A stretch of DNA of 41,784 nt from Tannerellaceae bacterium (GTDB lineage Bacteria > Bacteroidota > Bacteroidia > Bacteroidales > Tannerellaceae), in the NCBI GenBank assembly GCA_021201865.1, contig JAJQEE010000220.1, positions 1-41,784 of the forward strand, read 5' to 3'. Under the pieces are notes generated by a model. It saw only the letters and a list, made by a program, of their open reading frames with translations. It was not told where the DNA came from and did no database searches. Of this stretch, positions 25,267 to 33,552 are shown in pieces (the stretch's first letter is position 1; each line of letters opens with the position of its first letter). Position numbers and translations under genes: made by a program.

Positions 25267-25560
25267 ATGAAACCGGATTTAATTATATTACATGAGTACT
25301 GTGTCAAAGTAAATATCGAACCCTCCTTCGTTTTACTTTTAAATGAAGAAGGGTTGATTGAGATTCTTATCATTGATAACATGGAGTATTTACCTCTCTC
25401 CCAGTTGAAAGAGCTGGAAAAATACACCCGGATGTACTATGATCTGGCAATCAATATGGAAGGAATCGATGTGATCCACCATCTGTTAGACCGGATTAAA
25501 GGTATGCAGGCAGAAATCAATCACCTGAAAAAGAAACTACGCCTGTATGAACCGGAGTAA
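25267..25560 (+). CDS. cbpM: CbpM-like chaperone modulator (MerR-like fold)
   Basis: A 97-aa protein of the CbpM family, which binds the J domain of CbpA and inhibits it. Seen: an N-terminal part with the EYCVKVNIEPSFVLLLNEEGLIE pattern (quoted in part as EYCVKVNIEPSF), a central LSQLKELEKYTRMYYDLAIN helix and a C-terminal coiled coil (MQAEINHLKKKLRLYEPE). It lies 14 bp after cbpA in the same operon. The 559-base gap that follows holds only repeats and the large palindrome. Confidence 0.88.
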   Translation: MKPDLIILHEYCVKVNIEPSFVLLLNEEGLIEILIIDNMEYLPLSQLKELEKYTRMYYDLAINMEGIDVIHHLLDRIKGMQAEINHLKKKLRLYEPE

Positions 25561-25720
25561 GAAAAACAGGATCAGATAGGGTGCAAAAAAACAGGGACCA
25601 TCTTGTCTGTTCTTTTACATAATTTCCGATTACTCTTCTAATACTTTTTTTCATTTTACCATTCACCCTTCACCTTAAAAAATAGTCTCCTAATAATCAA
25701 GACTATAGCATCTAAAAAAC

Positions 25721-25751
25721 GGTGAATAGACGATTTTTCCGTCTATTCACC
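25721..25751. repeat. 12-bp hairpin plus tandem TATTCACC motifs
   Basis: GGTGAATAGACG (25721-25732) pairs perfectly with CGTCTATTCACC (25740-25751), with a 7-nt loop. ATTCACC recurs at 25752-25758 and 25764-25770, and ATTCACCCTTCACC occurs before it near 25661-25674. Such CACC-rich strings seem common between genes in this group. It could act as a weak terminator for cbpM. Confidence 0.6.
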
Positions 25752-25909
25752 ATTCACCTGTCTATTCACCTGACGCATGTGCGGGAAACCGGACTTTCTT
25801 ACAAAGAAATTGCAGAGAAGTAAATACAACATAACGGGTTATTAAAGGCTTCCCTAAGGGGAACTATCCTTTTAGTAGAGTATACTTATCCGGAATATGC
25901 CGACCCGGT

Positions 25910-26001
25910 AGGTTATGATACAGGACCCATAAGGTTAAGAGTCAGGTATCATAACCTTATGATACCTGACTCTTAACCTTATGGGTCCTGTATCATAACC
26001 T
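25910..26001. repeat. 92-nt near-perfect palindrome (45-bp arms, 2-nt centre)
   Basis: Positions 25910-25954 are the exact reverse complement of 25957-26001; only the central CC at 25955-25956 is unpaired. Each half also carries internal inverted ends: AGGTTATGATAC at 25910-25921 pairs with GTATCATAACCT at 25946-25957. One long or two shorter hairpins are therefore possible. It lies between two convergent genes, cbpM and the deacetylase-hydrolase fusion. No protein frame or transposase is near. Confidence 0.9.
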
Positions 26002-26119
26002 TGCAAGTATGCAATAAAGGGACAAGCACATACTATCCTTCCCATAGTTGCCCTGAATCTACCTGAGAAGATGAGTGAACCTTATTCCGGACAAGACCTT
26101 TTCCTGCCTGGCTGAAAGA

Positions 26120-27937
26120 TTATTTAAACGCAGGCAGGATGTATTTCCAGATCAGATTCAACTCCGCCTGCATATCTCCGATATGAGCTGTTGTGACGAT
26201 CACGGCATTCTTCTCCGGAAGTACAAGAATAAATTGCCCGTTCGCACCATCTGCACGGAAAGAGTTGTGGCGGCTTCTCCACATCTGGTAGCCATAGCCC
26301 TGCAACCAGTCACTATCTTTCGGTTTGACCGTCAGGTTTTCCCGTTTCACTCCGGCAGGTAAAGAGGCTATATGGGAAGTAGTAGCGTCATCAAACCACG
26401 CTTCCGGCAGGAGTTGTTTGCCATTCCAGTTTCCTTTCTGCAGGATAAATTGTCCCAACTTAGCCATATCTTCCGTTTTAACATATAATCCCCAGCCTCC
26501 GACATTAATGCCCTGGGGGCTATCTTCCCAGTAAGCCCCGACAATTCCTAACGGACGGAACAGGCGTGGATACAGATAGTCTATGAGTTTTTCTCCGGTC
26601 ACTTGCTGGATAATGGCTGAAAGCATATAGGTTCCCAGACTATTATAGACATATTCCGTACCCGGTTTATGAAGCAATGGTTCTTCAAAGAAAACCTTTA
26701 CCCAGTCTGCATCTTCTTTTGTCCGGATAGCGGCCGTGGGGTCCACATTATGTCCGGAAGACATCGTCAGCAAATGGCGGATCTCGAGTTCTTTCAGGTT
26801 ATCGCTTAGGGTCACAGGCAACTGATCCGGGAAAAAAGAGATCACTTTGTCTGTTACCTTTATTCTTCCTTCGGCAACAGCAAAACCAATCCCCGTAGCA
26901 GTAAAGGTTTTACTTACGGAGTTCAGTATATGGGGCTGATTAAAGGCATGGTCACCTAACCACTCTTCAAAGATCACCTTTCCGTTCCGTAACACCATAA
27001 TACTATGCAGATCCTGTCCGCTTTTCTTTACTGCGTCTAAGTAACCGGCAAAAGCTTTCGGATTCACTTTTTCCGCAGTAGGTGTACTACGAGGTAAGGG
27101 TTTGGTCAGATCATTATAGGAGATCAGGTCTATCCCTTTTTCCTGAATGGCCTGTTTCACTTTTTCACTGGTAAAGACATCCGTCACTCCCTGCCGGTCC
27201 ACAGCCACATCTTCATATCCAATGTGCATCACGGTCTCCATCTCATCATTATTCAGGGCCGGATGATCAATAAACATGTAATTCCTGCCCGGTTCCAGTT
27301 TTTCCAGCATCCGGATAAAAGAGGCTTCCTTCTCAGCAGAGGTCTGCCTGGGACCATCATAACCAATATAGGTAAAGTTATATTCTTCCATCGCCTCCAC
27401 CCGGTCAATAGCCGGCAAGCCATATTCATTTGCCAGGCGACGTACCAACTTAACGACTTCCGGATCAAACCCGGTAGACATCATATGCCCGGACAGATGA
27501 CTGATCCGGGGAATGTTTTTAAGAGCCAGTTCTATCTGAGCACGGAACTCCTGTTCAATTTCCCGGATGTCCCACTTATTTTCCATAATAGCCTGTCCCG
27601 GATAGGCTTCGTGAGGCCCCATCATAGGGTAGAAATATCCATTCTCATCGGTCAGGCTGGGACAAGAGGTCAACGGTCTCCACTTGATATTTTCCCATTC
27701 ACTGGTAATAGTCAGATGCAACCCTACATCCACGGTAGGGATCTCCTGTAACATTTTTACAGCTTCCGGAAACCAGGGAGTGACCACCATCACTTCAATA
27801 GAGGTTTCTATCCCATTTTTACAGGCTTCCAGACAGGCTACATTCACCGAGTGAAAAGCACCCATATCATCTGCCCGGACGATCAGGCGGGGATTCTTTG
27901 ATTGGGAAAAAGCGGAAACACAGAGTAGTAATGCCAA
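26120..27937 (-). CDS. Fusion of a YdjC/ChbG-like deacetylase and a class-C beta-lactamase-like serine hydrolase
   Basis: A two-domain exported protein. Residues 17 to about 285 match the YdjC/ChbG carbohydrate deacetylase family: metal-binding RADDMG (Asp23/24), GLHLTIT (His79) and HLSGHMMS. Residues about 300-605 match the beta-lactamase/PBP-like serine hydrolases: nucleophile Ser340 in SVSK and YNSLGTYML at 431-439 in the YxN position. The natural role could be trimming an acylated or N-acetylated sugar, but this is inferred. The only usual start codon in frame is TTG at 27937, which leaves a signal peptide of just 12 residues. The open frame continues upstream with a perfect Lys-rich signal sequence from an ATC codon at 27979, so the true start may be non-canonical or mutated. 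Downstream is the large palindrome. Confidence 0.8.
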   Translation of the reverse strand: MALLLCVSAFSQSKNPRLIVRADDMGAFHSVNVACLEACKNGIETSIEVMVVTPWFPEAVKMLQEIPTVDVGLHLTITSEWENIKWRPLTSCPSLTDENGYFYPMMGPHEAYPGQAIMENKWDIREIEQEFRAQIELALKNIPRISHLSGHMMSTGFDPEVVKLVRRLANEYGLPAIDRVEAMEEYNFTYIGYDGPRQTSAEKEASFIRMLEKLEPGRNYMFIDHPALNNDEMETVMHIGYEDVAVDRQGVTDVFTSEKVKQAIQEKGIDLISYNDLTKPLPRSTPTAEKVNPKAFAGYLDAVKKSGQDLHSIMVLRNGKVIFEEWLGDHAFNQPHILNSVSKTFTATGIGFAVAEGRIKVTDKVISFFPDQLPVTLSDNLKELEIRHLLTMSSGHNVDPTAAIRTKEDADWVKVFFEEPLLHKPGTEYVYNSLGTYMLSAIIQQVTGEKLIDYLYPRLFRPLGIVGAYWEDSPQGINVGGWGLYVKTEDMAKLGQFILQKGNWNGKQLLPEAWFDDATTSHIASLPAGVKRENLTVKPKDSDWLQGYGYQMWRSRHNSFRADGANGQFILVLPEKNAVIVTTAHIGDMQAELNLIWKYILPAFK

Positions 27938-28014
27938 AGCAGAGCTTATACTCTTTTTTATAAAGGATGTTTTCTTGATATAGTTGATTAAAGGTTTGTT
28001 TATAAAAGTTCGGC

Positions 28015-28022
28015 TAAAGATA
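28015..28022 (-). promoter_or_regulatory. Candidate -7 element for the deacetylase-hydrolase gene
   Basis: Minus strand TATCTTTA, one change from TAnnTTTG, about 36 nt upstream of the ATC codon at 27979. It would give a leader of about 30 nt if translation begins there. Confidence 0.3.
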
Positions 28023-28104
28023 CTTATTTTATAAAAAGAATAATTGACATCTGTATAAAAAATTGTTGTCCCAAACCCGGGGAACGATTAAAACCTGGTG
28101 GTTT

Positions 28105-28300
28105 CGGGTTCCGGAGGAACGGTACAGGTTAGCCCGGCACGCAAGTGCCGGGTAGCTCATTTATAAATACTGAGTGCTGTAAGCACGTTACAAAAAAATA
28201 CCTTCAGTCGCTATGGTGTCGTACTTCCAGCACTCCTAATCTTTAATCTTTATACCTGGGACTTGCGTCCCAGGCTAATATATGCCGTCCCTTCAGGACT
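28105..28300. repeat. Hairpin-array repeat, copy F (strongly diverged)
   Basis: This copy lies in the 449-base gap after the fusion gene. Hairpins: GTTCC-GGA-GGAAC at 28108-28120; CCCGGCAC-GCAA-GTGCCGGG at 28133-28152 (stem sequence changed on both sides compared with CCTGGGAC/GTCCCAGG); GTGCT-GTA-AGCAC at 28174-28186; the standard 8-bp stem with loop TTGC at 28255-28274; and GTCCC-TTC-AGGAC at 28287-28299 (one mismatch). The core between them is mostly different from the other copies. The rest of the gap, 28023-28104 and 28301-28386, shows nothing I recognise. Confidence 0.85.
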
Positions 28301-28386
28301 TTAAGGATCTAAATTCTTTCCGGATTTTTCTGCGTCCGGCTGCGGTCTATAAGGCTATAATAACTATATTATTATAATTATCAGGT

Positions 28387-28800
28387 TTACACTTGTGGTT
28401 CTACTACACAAAAGGCACCGGATGCTTTGGCGACCATTTTGTCATCGCAATAGATTTCGCATTCACTGAAATGGACCTTCCGGCCGGGTTTGATTACATA
28501 TCCTCTGGCGATCAGTTCTTTTCCCCAGGCTGCACGCAGGAAAGATATTTTCATTTCCGCGGTCAGCACATCGCGATCTAAGGGAGTCAGGGTGTAGGCA
28601 GCAAAACCTGCGATGGTGTCAGCCAAAGCAGCAAGTACTCCCCCATGGCTTACTCCACTATATTGTTTATGTTCGTCTTTCAACTGCATCCGGGCCTCTA
28701 CGACTCCCTCTTCTATGAAAGTAAATTCAATCCCTAAAAAATTCACGTAGGGATTGGTCCGGACCCGCTGGATTAAACGCTCTTTGATCTGTGTATCCAT
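28387..28800 (-). CDS. PaaI family hotdog-fold thioesterase
   Basis: A 137-aa single hotdog domain of the PaaI/YiaI type that hydrolyses acyl- or aryl-CoA esters. The conserved block SGVSHGGVLAALADTIAGFA contains the His-Gly-Gly and the acidic residue of the active site, and the C-terminal strand FSECEIYCDDKMVAKASG is typical. It starts 4 bp after xpt, so it is the last gene of the xanthine operon. Its substrate and its link to purine metabolism are unclear. A diverged hairpin repeat follows. Confidence 0.88.
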   Translation of the reverse strand: MDTQIKERLIQRVRTNPYVNFLGIEFTFIEEGVVEARMQLKDEHKQYSGVSHGGVLAALADTIAGFAAYTLTPLDRDVLTAEMKISFLRAAWGKELIARGYVIKPGRKVHFSECEIYCDDKMVAKASGAFCVVEPQV

Positions 28801-28804
28801 ATAA

Positions 28805-29371
28805 TTAACGTACTACGATTTTACAATCTGAAAGATCATCTACAATAGCCAGGCTTTCTACACGGGCACCCTGCTCTTCGAGGATCTTACGGCCATCCTG
28901 AAACGCTTTCTCTATGATGAAGCCCATACCGGCAAGCGTACATCCGGACTGTTTCACCAGATCCAGCATACCTAATGCGGCGTTACCAAACGCCAGAAAG
29001 TCATCAATGAAAAGAATATGGTCATCCGGAGTCAGGAAGTTATTGCTGATACACACCGTATAGTCACGATCTTTCGTAAAAGAATGGACTACCGTAGTCA
29101 ACATGTTCTCCATGGTTTTCGGTTTCTTTTTCTTCACAAACACCACAGGTAATTGCATCAAAAAGCCAACCATAATAGCAGGTGCGATCCCACTGGCCTC
29201 GATCGTCACGATCTTATTGATCTTTACGCCTTCAAAACGTTTGATAAATTCTTCAGCAATACGATACATCAACATGGGGTCCATCTGATGATTTATAAAG
29301 CTATCTACTTTCAGGATCCCACCGGGATAGCATCTTCCATCCTGCAGGATGCGTTGTTTCAATAATTCCAT
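28805..29371 (-). CDS. xpt: Xanthine phosphoribosyltransferase
   Basis: A 188-aa enzyme that makes XMP from xanthine and PRPP. The PRPP-binding motif [15 protein letters not shown] is at about residues 118-131, IEASGIAPA at 58-66 matches the Xpt/PurR-like family, and the N-terminus [20 protein letters not shown] is that of Xpt. It starts 9 bp after the permease gene, the classical transporter-plus-salvage-enzyme pairing. I found no purine riboswitch in the operon leader. Confidence 0.95.
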   Translation of the reverse strand: MELLKQRILQDGRCYPGGILKVDSFINHQMDPMLMYRIAEEFIKRFEGVKINKIVTIEASGIAPAIMVGFLMQLPVVFVKKKKPKTMENMLTTVVHSFTKDRDYTVCISNNFLTPDDHILFIDDFLAFGNAALGMLDLVKQSGCTLAGMGFIIEKAFQDGRKILEEQGARVESLAIVDDLSDCKIVVR

Positions 29372-29380
29372 ATTCTTGTT

Positions 29381-30751
29381 TTATTCAGCTTTGTCTTCTT
29401 TTACCTGTATCAGCATATTCGCAAGGATAGCTGTCAACCCTCCGGCGGTGATACCGGAAGAGAAAATACCTTTGATGGCTTCCGGAGCTGTCATGAGGAT
29501 ATCAGGCATCAGCTCAACACCCAATCCTAAAGACAAACTGACTCCTAACACTAAGGTTGCTTTCCGGTTGATCTCCTGAGAAGCAATAATTCGTATACCT
29601 GCAGCCGCAACTGTTCCGAACATTAACAGGGTGGCTCCCCCTAATACCGGATCTGGCATCAGCGAGAAGACTACTCCGATAACAGGGAACAATCCTAACA
29701 GGATCAACATTCCCGCGATGTAGTAACCTACATAACGGCTGGCAACTCCTGTCAACTGGATAATGCCATTATTTTGTGCAAAAATAGAATTCGGGAAAGA
29801 GTTAAACACACCGGCAATCAATGAGTTTACGCCATCTGCCAGAACCCCTCCGGAAACTCTTCTGAGATATTTAGGACCTTCAATAGGTTTTCCTGAGATC
29901 AGGGAGTTAGCGGTTACATCTCCTGTTGCTTCAATAGCCGTGATCAGATAGACCAACCCGATGGCAATAAAAGAGGAGAAATTAAAAGCCAGTCCATATT
30001 TAAAAGGTACCGGTATATTAAAACTCATCAGGGTCTGGGAAGAAGCGGCACTCATATCGACCATTCCCAACCCAAAAGCCAATCCGTAGCCTATGCATAA
30101 ACCTAATACGATGGAGCTCATGCGAAGGTATTTGTTTTTTGAACGGTTGAAAAACAAGACACTTAACAAGACCGTTCCTGCGACTCCCATATTCCGGAGA
30201 CTGCCAAACGTGCCATTTTCCATGGCTCCATAGCCACCACCACAGGAAACAACACCTACTTTAATGAGACTTAGACCGATCAGTAGTACGACAATACCGG
30301 AAACTAAGGGGGTGATAATATTACGTAAATATTTAAAGGTGCGGCTTACGATCATTTCTACAGGGGCTGCTGCCATACAGACTCCGAAGATTAAGGGTAG
30401 TCCTCCGGCCAGGCCAGCAGTAATAATCGGACCAATAAAAGAAAAACTGGTTCCCTGAATACAAAGCAATCCGGCTCCGACAGGTCCGATGCGTCTGCAT
30501 TGTATAAAGGTGGAGATACCGGAAACAAAAAGAGCCATCGATACGAGGAAGGCGGTTGTTTCAAGATCCAGATCCAACGCTCCCGCAATAATGAGGGGAG
30601 GAGTAATAATAGCCACAAAGATTGCCAGCAAATGTTGCAAAGCCGCAAAGATAGCATCTTTAAAGGGAGGGCGGTCATTGATACCGTAGATCAGATCTGT
30701 TTCTTTGATGGGTGAAAGTGTCTCTTCGAGTTCTTCCGTGTTAATTTTCAT
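29381..30751 (-). CDS. pbuX: Xanthine/uracil permease, NCS2 (NAT) family
   Basis: A 456-aa inner-membrane symporter with about 14 hydrophobic segments. The NAT signature QNNGIIQLTGVASR is present, along with FIQCRRIGPVGAGLLCIQG and the SFIAIGLVYLITAIEATGD block with its essential acidic residues. Pairing with xpt in the same operon points to xanthine as substrate (PbuX-like), rather than uracil. The first gene of the operon, it is preceded by a promoter at 30922-30892. There is no sign of truncation. Confidence 0.92.
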   Translation of the reverse strand: MKINTEELEETLSPIKETDLIYGINDRPPFKDAIFAALQHLLAIFVAIITPPLIIAGALDLDLETTAFLVSMALFVSGISTFIQCRRIGPVGAGLLCIQGTSFSFIGPIITAGLAGGLPLIFGVCMAAAPVEMIVSRTFKYLRNIITPLVSGIVVLLIGLSLIKVGVVSCGGGYGAMENGTFGSLRNMGVAGTVLLSVLFFNRSKNKYLRMSSIVLGLCIGYGLAFGLGMVDMSAASSQTLMSFNIPVPFKYGLAFNFSSFIAIGLVYLITAIEATGDVTANSLISGKPIEGPKYLRRVSGGVLADGVNSLIAGVFNSFPNSIFAQNNGIIQLTGVASRYVGYYIAGMLILLGLFPVIGVVFSLMPDPVLGGATLLMFGTVAAAGIRIIASQEINRKATLVLGVSLSLGLGVELMPDILMTAPEAIKGIFSSGITAGGLTAILANMLIQVKEDKAE

Positions 30752-30891
30752 TGAGTGTTATTTATTTACTTAATTTCCAGCTTTCTTATAATAGGACAAT
30801 CCTATTTTTCCAATACTCATGAGACATATACTTCCGAAGGATTTCCGCTGTATTCCGCTATATATTCCAAAAAGTGATTGATTTTAGGGTG

Positions 30892-30922
30892 CAAAAGTAA
30901 TAAAAAAGGAGTGAATGCGAAA
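30892..30922 (-). promoter_or_regulatory. Promoter of the pbuX-xpt operon
   Basis: Minus strand: TTTC at 30922-30919, a 19-nt gap, then TACTTTTG at 30899-30892. The -33 box lies inside the loop of the terminator of the upstream GH92 gene, and the spacer covers its left stem. The leader to the ATG at 30751 is about 135 nt. Confidence 0.6.
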
Positions 30923-30940
30923 CATCACACCCACTCCTTT
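30901..30940 (-). terminator. Intrinsic terminator of the GH92 gene
   Basis: AAAGGAGTG (30905-30913) pairs with CACTCCTTT (30932-30940), with an 18-nt loop; read leftward it is followed by TTTT. It is 50 nt past the GH92 stop and overlaps the pbuX promoter. Confidence 0.75.
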
Positions 30941-30989
30941 AACAAAACCTTAAAAGACTAAACCTTACGTCTATTGAATAACAGTTAAC

Positions 30990-33329
30990 TTAATGAATCA
31001 TAGAGAGGGAATAAGGCAGTGCATCTCCTTTAAAGACACGGCTCTTATTCGGTTGGGAACTCATCTCAAACTCCAGTACGCCACCGTTCATAATATCATC
31101 CTGCGTGATGTACCCTTTCAGATAAGGTTTACCATTCAACTTTACGGATTTCACATACCGGTTTTTATCACTGATCTTATTTGCCTTGATCTCAAATGTA
31201 TTCCCATTTTCCAGGTTTACCTTCATATAGGGCAGATAAGGAGCTCCTAATACATACTGATCCGTTCCGGGACATACCGGATAGAATCCCATGGCAGAGA
31301 AAATATACCAGGCAGACATCTGTCCGCAATCGTCGTTACCACATAAACCATCTATATTATTACGATACATGCGGTTCATGATCTCCCGTTGCCAGTACTG
31401 TGTCTTATAGGGTTGGGAAGTCCATGCATACAGGAAAGGAACATGGTGGCTGGGCTCATTTCCATGTACATATCCTCCCAACAGACCTTCTTCCGTCACG
31501 TCTTCCGTATGTTCAAAGAATTCTGCCGGTAAATGCATCGTAAACAGAGAATCCAGTTTATTTATGAACGACCGGTCACCTCCCATCTGTTGAATCAAAC
31601 CGTTTACGTCCTGGGGCACATAGAAGGAATAGTTCACGGAATTACCTTCGATAAATCCCTGCCCATGTGTACTCAGCAGGTCAAAATCCGGTTTCCAGCT
31701 ACCGTCTTCCATTCTGGGACGGGCATATCCCAAAGAGGGATCAAAGATATTCAGATAGTTCGCTGCTCTCTTTTTATATTCATCGGCGATTTCCTTTTTT
31801 CCCATGGCCTGGGCTGCCTGATAGATGGTCCAGTCATCATACGCATATTCCAATGTCACTGAAGCAGCATTCCCTGTTCTTTCCAACGGAATGTACCCTC
31901 TTTCCATATAGACATCCAGATTATCATAATAAGGGAGTGTGGAACTGCTGAGCATCACTTTTAATGCCTCTTCTTTATTTATCGGAAGTCCTTTGGCCAA
32001 CGCGTCTGATACCACCGATACTCCATGATAGCCGATCATACACCAGTTCTCATTTCCCATATGGCTCCACACCGGAAGGGCTTTATGAACACTTTGGTTG
32101 GCGTGGGCAATCATGGATTTAACGATATCCGTATTCCGTTGTCTGTTAATTACATTTAACAGGGGATGAAGGGCACGATAGGTATCCCATACCGAGAAAA
32201 TTGTGTAATTGGTGAAATCTTCCGCCTGATGGATCTCATGATCCAGTCCCCGGTATTTGCCGTCCACATCCATGTAGACAGAGGGATTGATCATCGTATG
32301 ATATAGAGAGGTATAAAGCATGGTCAACTGATCCGGAGTTCCTTCCGCTTCAATCACTTTCAACTCTTTATTCCATTTCCGGTTCGCGATCTCCGCTAAC
32401 TGGTCAAAACTATACCCGGCTGTTTCCGCCTGTAAATTCTTTAATGCTCCGCCGGCACTGACAGCAGATAGAGCCACTTTTACTTCCAGTTCATCCGAAG
32501 AATCCGTTCCAAAGTCAAACCAGGAAATGATCTGACGGCCGCCAATCTCAGGGAAGTTCTCATTCACTTTAAAGCGGCGCCAGAAACCGGTATATAAAGG
32601 TTTCTTTTTATCTGTATAGCCATATTGTACGATCGGTTTGGAGAAGGAGATCGCGAAATAGACATAGTTTACCCGGCTCCATCCGTTGGTAATGCGGTAA
32701 CCGGTTAATAAGGTATCATTTTCCACCCGCAGGTTGGCCCACAGCACTTTTCCGTCATAATTATAGATGCCATGATTTAGATCAAGGATGAGTTGCTTCT
32801 CCTCTCCTTTGGGATAGGTATATTTATGAACCCCTACTCTTTCCGTCGTGGTCAACTGAGCTCTTACGCCATAATCTTCGAGAGTTACTTCATAATAACC
32901 CGGACGGGCTGTTTCCGTATCATGACTGAAACGGGAACGGTATCCGGCATCCGGATCGGTTGCTGTTCCCGGATTCAATTTTAATTCGCCGGTAAAAGGC
33001 ATCAACAGGATATCTCCCAGATCCGAATGCCCGGTTCCACTCAGGTGGGTGTGGCTGAATCCGACAATGGAACTGTCTTTATATTGGTAACCTGCGCAAT
33101 ACTCATAGGCACGCGCCTGATATTGTCCGTCAATGTTGTGAGGGATCGTATCGGTGTCCGGACTTAACTGGATCAGACCGAAAGGTACACAGGCACCGGG
33201 AAAGGTATGTCCCATGCCATTGGTACCAATAATAGGATTGACTTTGTCTGTAAACGTATTCTGCGCTGAAACAGAAAGGGAAAGGGCACAAAGAGCGATG
33301 CCAAAAATGTTTCCCACAATGCTTTTCAT
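30990..33329 (-). CDS. GH92 family alpha-mannosidase
   Basis: A 779-aa exported glycosidase. A signal peptide spans about residues 1-22 (cleavage near VSAQ). The GH92 N-terminal beta-sandwich opens DKVNPIIGTNGMGHTFPGACVPFGL (quoted in part as NPIIGTNGMGHTFPGA), and the catalytic region shows FSVWDTYRALHPL, HVPFLYAW and GNDDCGQMSAWYIFSAMGF with the acidic residues of the family. GH92 enzymes are calcium-dependent exo-mannosidases acting mostly on alpha-1,2-, 1,3- or 1,4-linked mannose, as in N-glycans and yeast mannan. It lies downstream of SusC/SusD but beyond a terminator, so it may have its own promoter or depend on read-through. Confidence 0.93.
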   Translation of the reverse strand: MKSIVGNIFGIALCALSLSVSAQNTFTDKVNPIIGTNGMGHTFPGACVPFGLIQLSPDTDTIPHNIDGQYQARAYEYCAGYQYKDSSIVGFSHTHLSGTGHSDLGDILLMPFTGELKLNPGTATDPDAGYRSRFSHDTETARPGYYEVTLEDYGVRAQLTTTERVGVHKYTYPKGEEKQLILDLNHGIYNYDGKVLWANLRVENDTLLTGYRITNGWSRVNYVYFAISFSKPIVQYGYTDKKKPLYTGFWRRFKVNENFPEIGGRQIISWFDFGTDSSDELEVKVALSAVSAGGALKNLQAETAGYSFDQLAEIANRKWNKELKVIEAEGTPDQLTMLYTSLYHTMINPSVYMDVDGKYRGLDHEIHQAEDFTNYTIFSVWDTYRALHPLLNVINRQRNTDIVKSMIAHANQSVHKALPVWSHMGNENWCMIGYHGVSVVSDALAKGLPINKEEALKVMLSSSTLPYYDNLDVYMERGYIPLERTGNAASVTLEYAYDDWTIYQAAQAMGKKEIADEYKKRAANYLNIFDPSLGYARPRMEDGSWKPDFDLLSTHGQGFIEGNSVNYSFYVPQDVNGLIQQMGGDRSFINKLDSLFTMHLPAEFFEHTEDVTEEGLLGGYVHGNEPSHHVPFLYAWTSQPYKTQYWQREIMNRMYRNNIDGLCGNDDCGQMSAWYIFSAMGFYPVCPGTDQYVLGAPYLPYMKVNLENGNTFEIKANKISDKNRYVKSVKLNGKPYLKGYITQDDIMNGGVLEFEMSSQPNKSRVFKGDALPYSLSMIH

Positions 33330-33433
33330 TAATTAAATGTGTTTTCGTTTGTGTACTATATATAATAGACGATTAAAGAGGGTTTTACCCCTAAAAGTAA
33401 TTGTTTTTTTCAATAAAGGTCGTAAAGATACAA

Positions 33434-33472
33434 AAAAGCCCTGTCTTCCATCAAATGAAAGACAGGGTTTTA
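33434..33472 (-). terminator. Intrinsic terminator downstream of susD
   Basis: CCCTGTCTT (33439-33447) pairs with AAGACAGGG (33459-33467), with an 11-nt loop. It is flanked by an A-run on the left and a TTTTA run on the right, so it can work in both directions. It separates the SusC/SusD transcript from GH92. Confidence 0.8.
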
Positions 33473-33552
33473 TTTGCGATACTCTATCAGAAACAGGAGT
33501 TACATCATTAAGTGCCTGTTAGTAATTCAGCCTGTTTCTGATCTTCGTATGA

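Noticed and set aside
25640-26001. CRISPR-like repeats in the gap after cbpM
   Set aside because: The CACC-rich strings are short and irregular, the palindrome is a single inverted unit, and there are no spacers and no cas genes.
27224-27751. 175-aa open frame antisense to the deacetylase-hydrolase fusion (and long antisense frames at 8847-9311, 10950-11402, 2419-2850)
   Set aside because: Shadows of well-supported genes on the other strand; no start signals or recognisable domains.
30752-30892. Possible purine riboswitch in the leader of pbuX-xpt
   Set aside because: I read the 135-nt leader on the coding strand and found no purine-aptamer core or other aptamer I know. Regulation here, if any, is of another kind.
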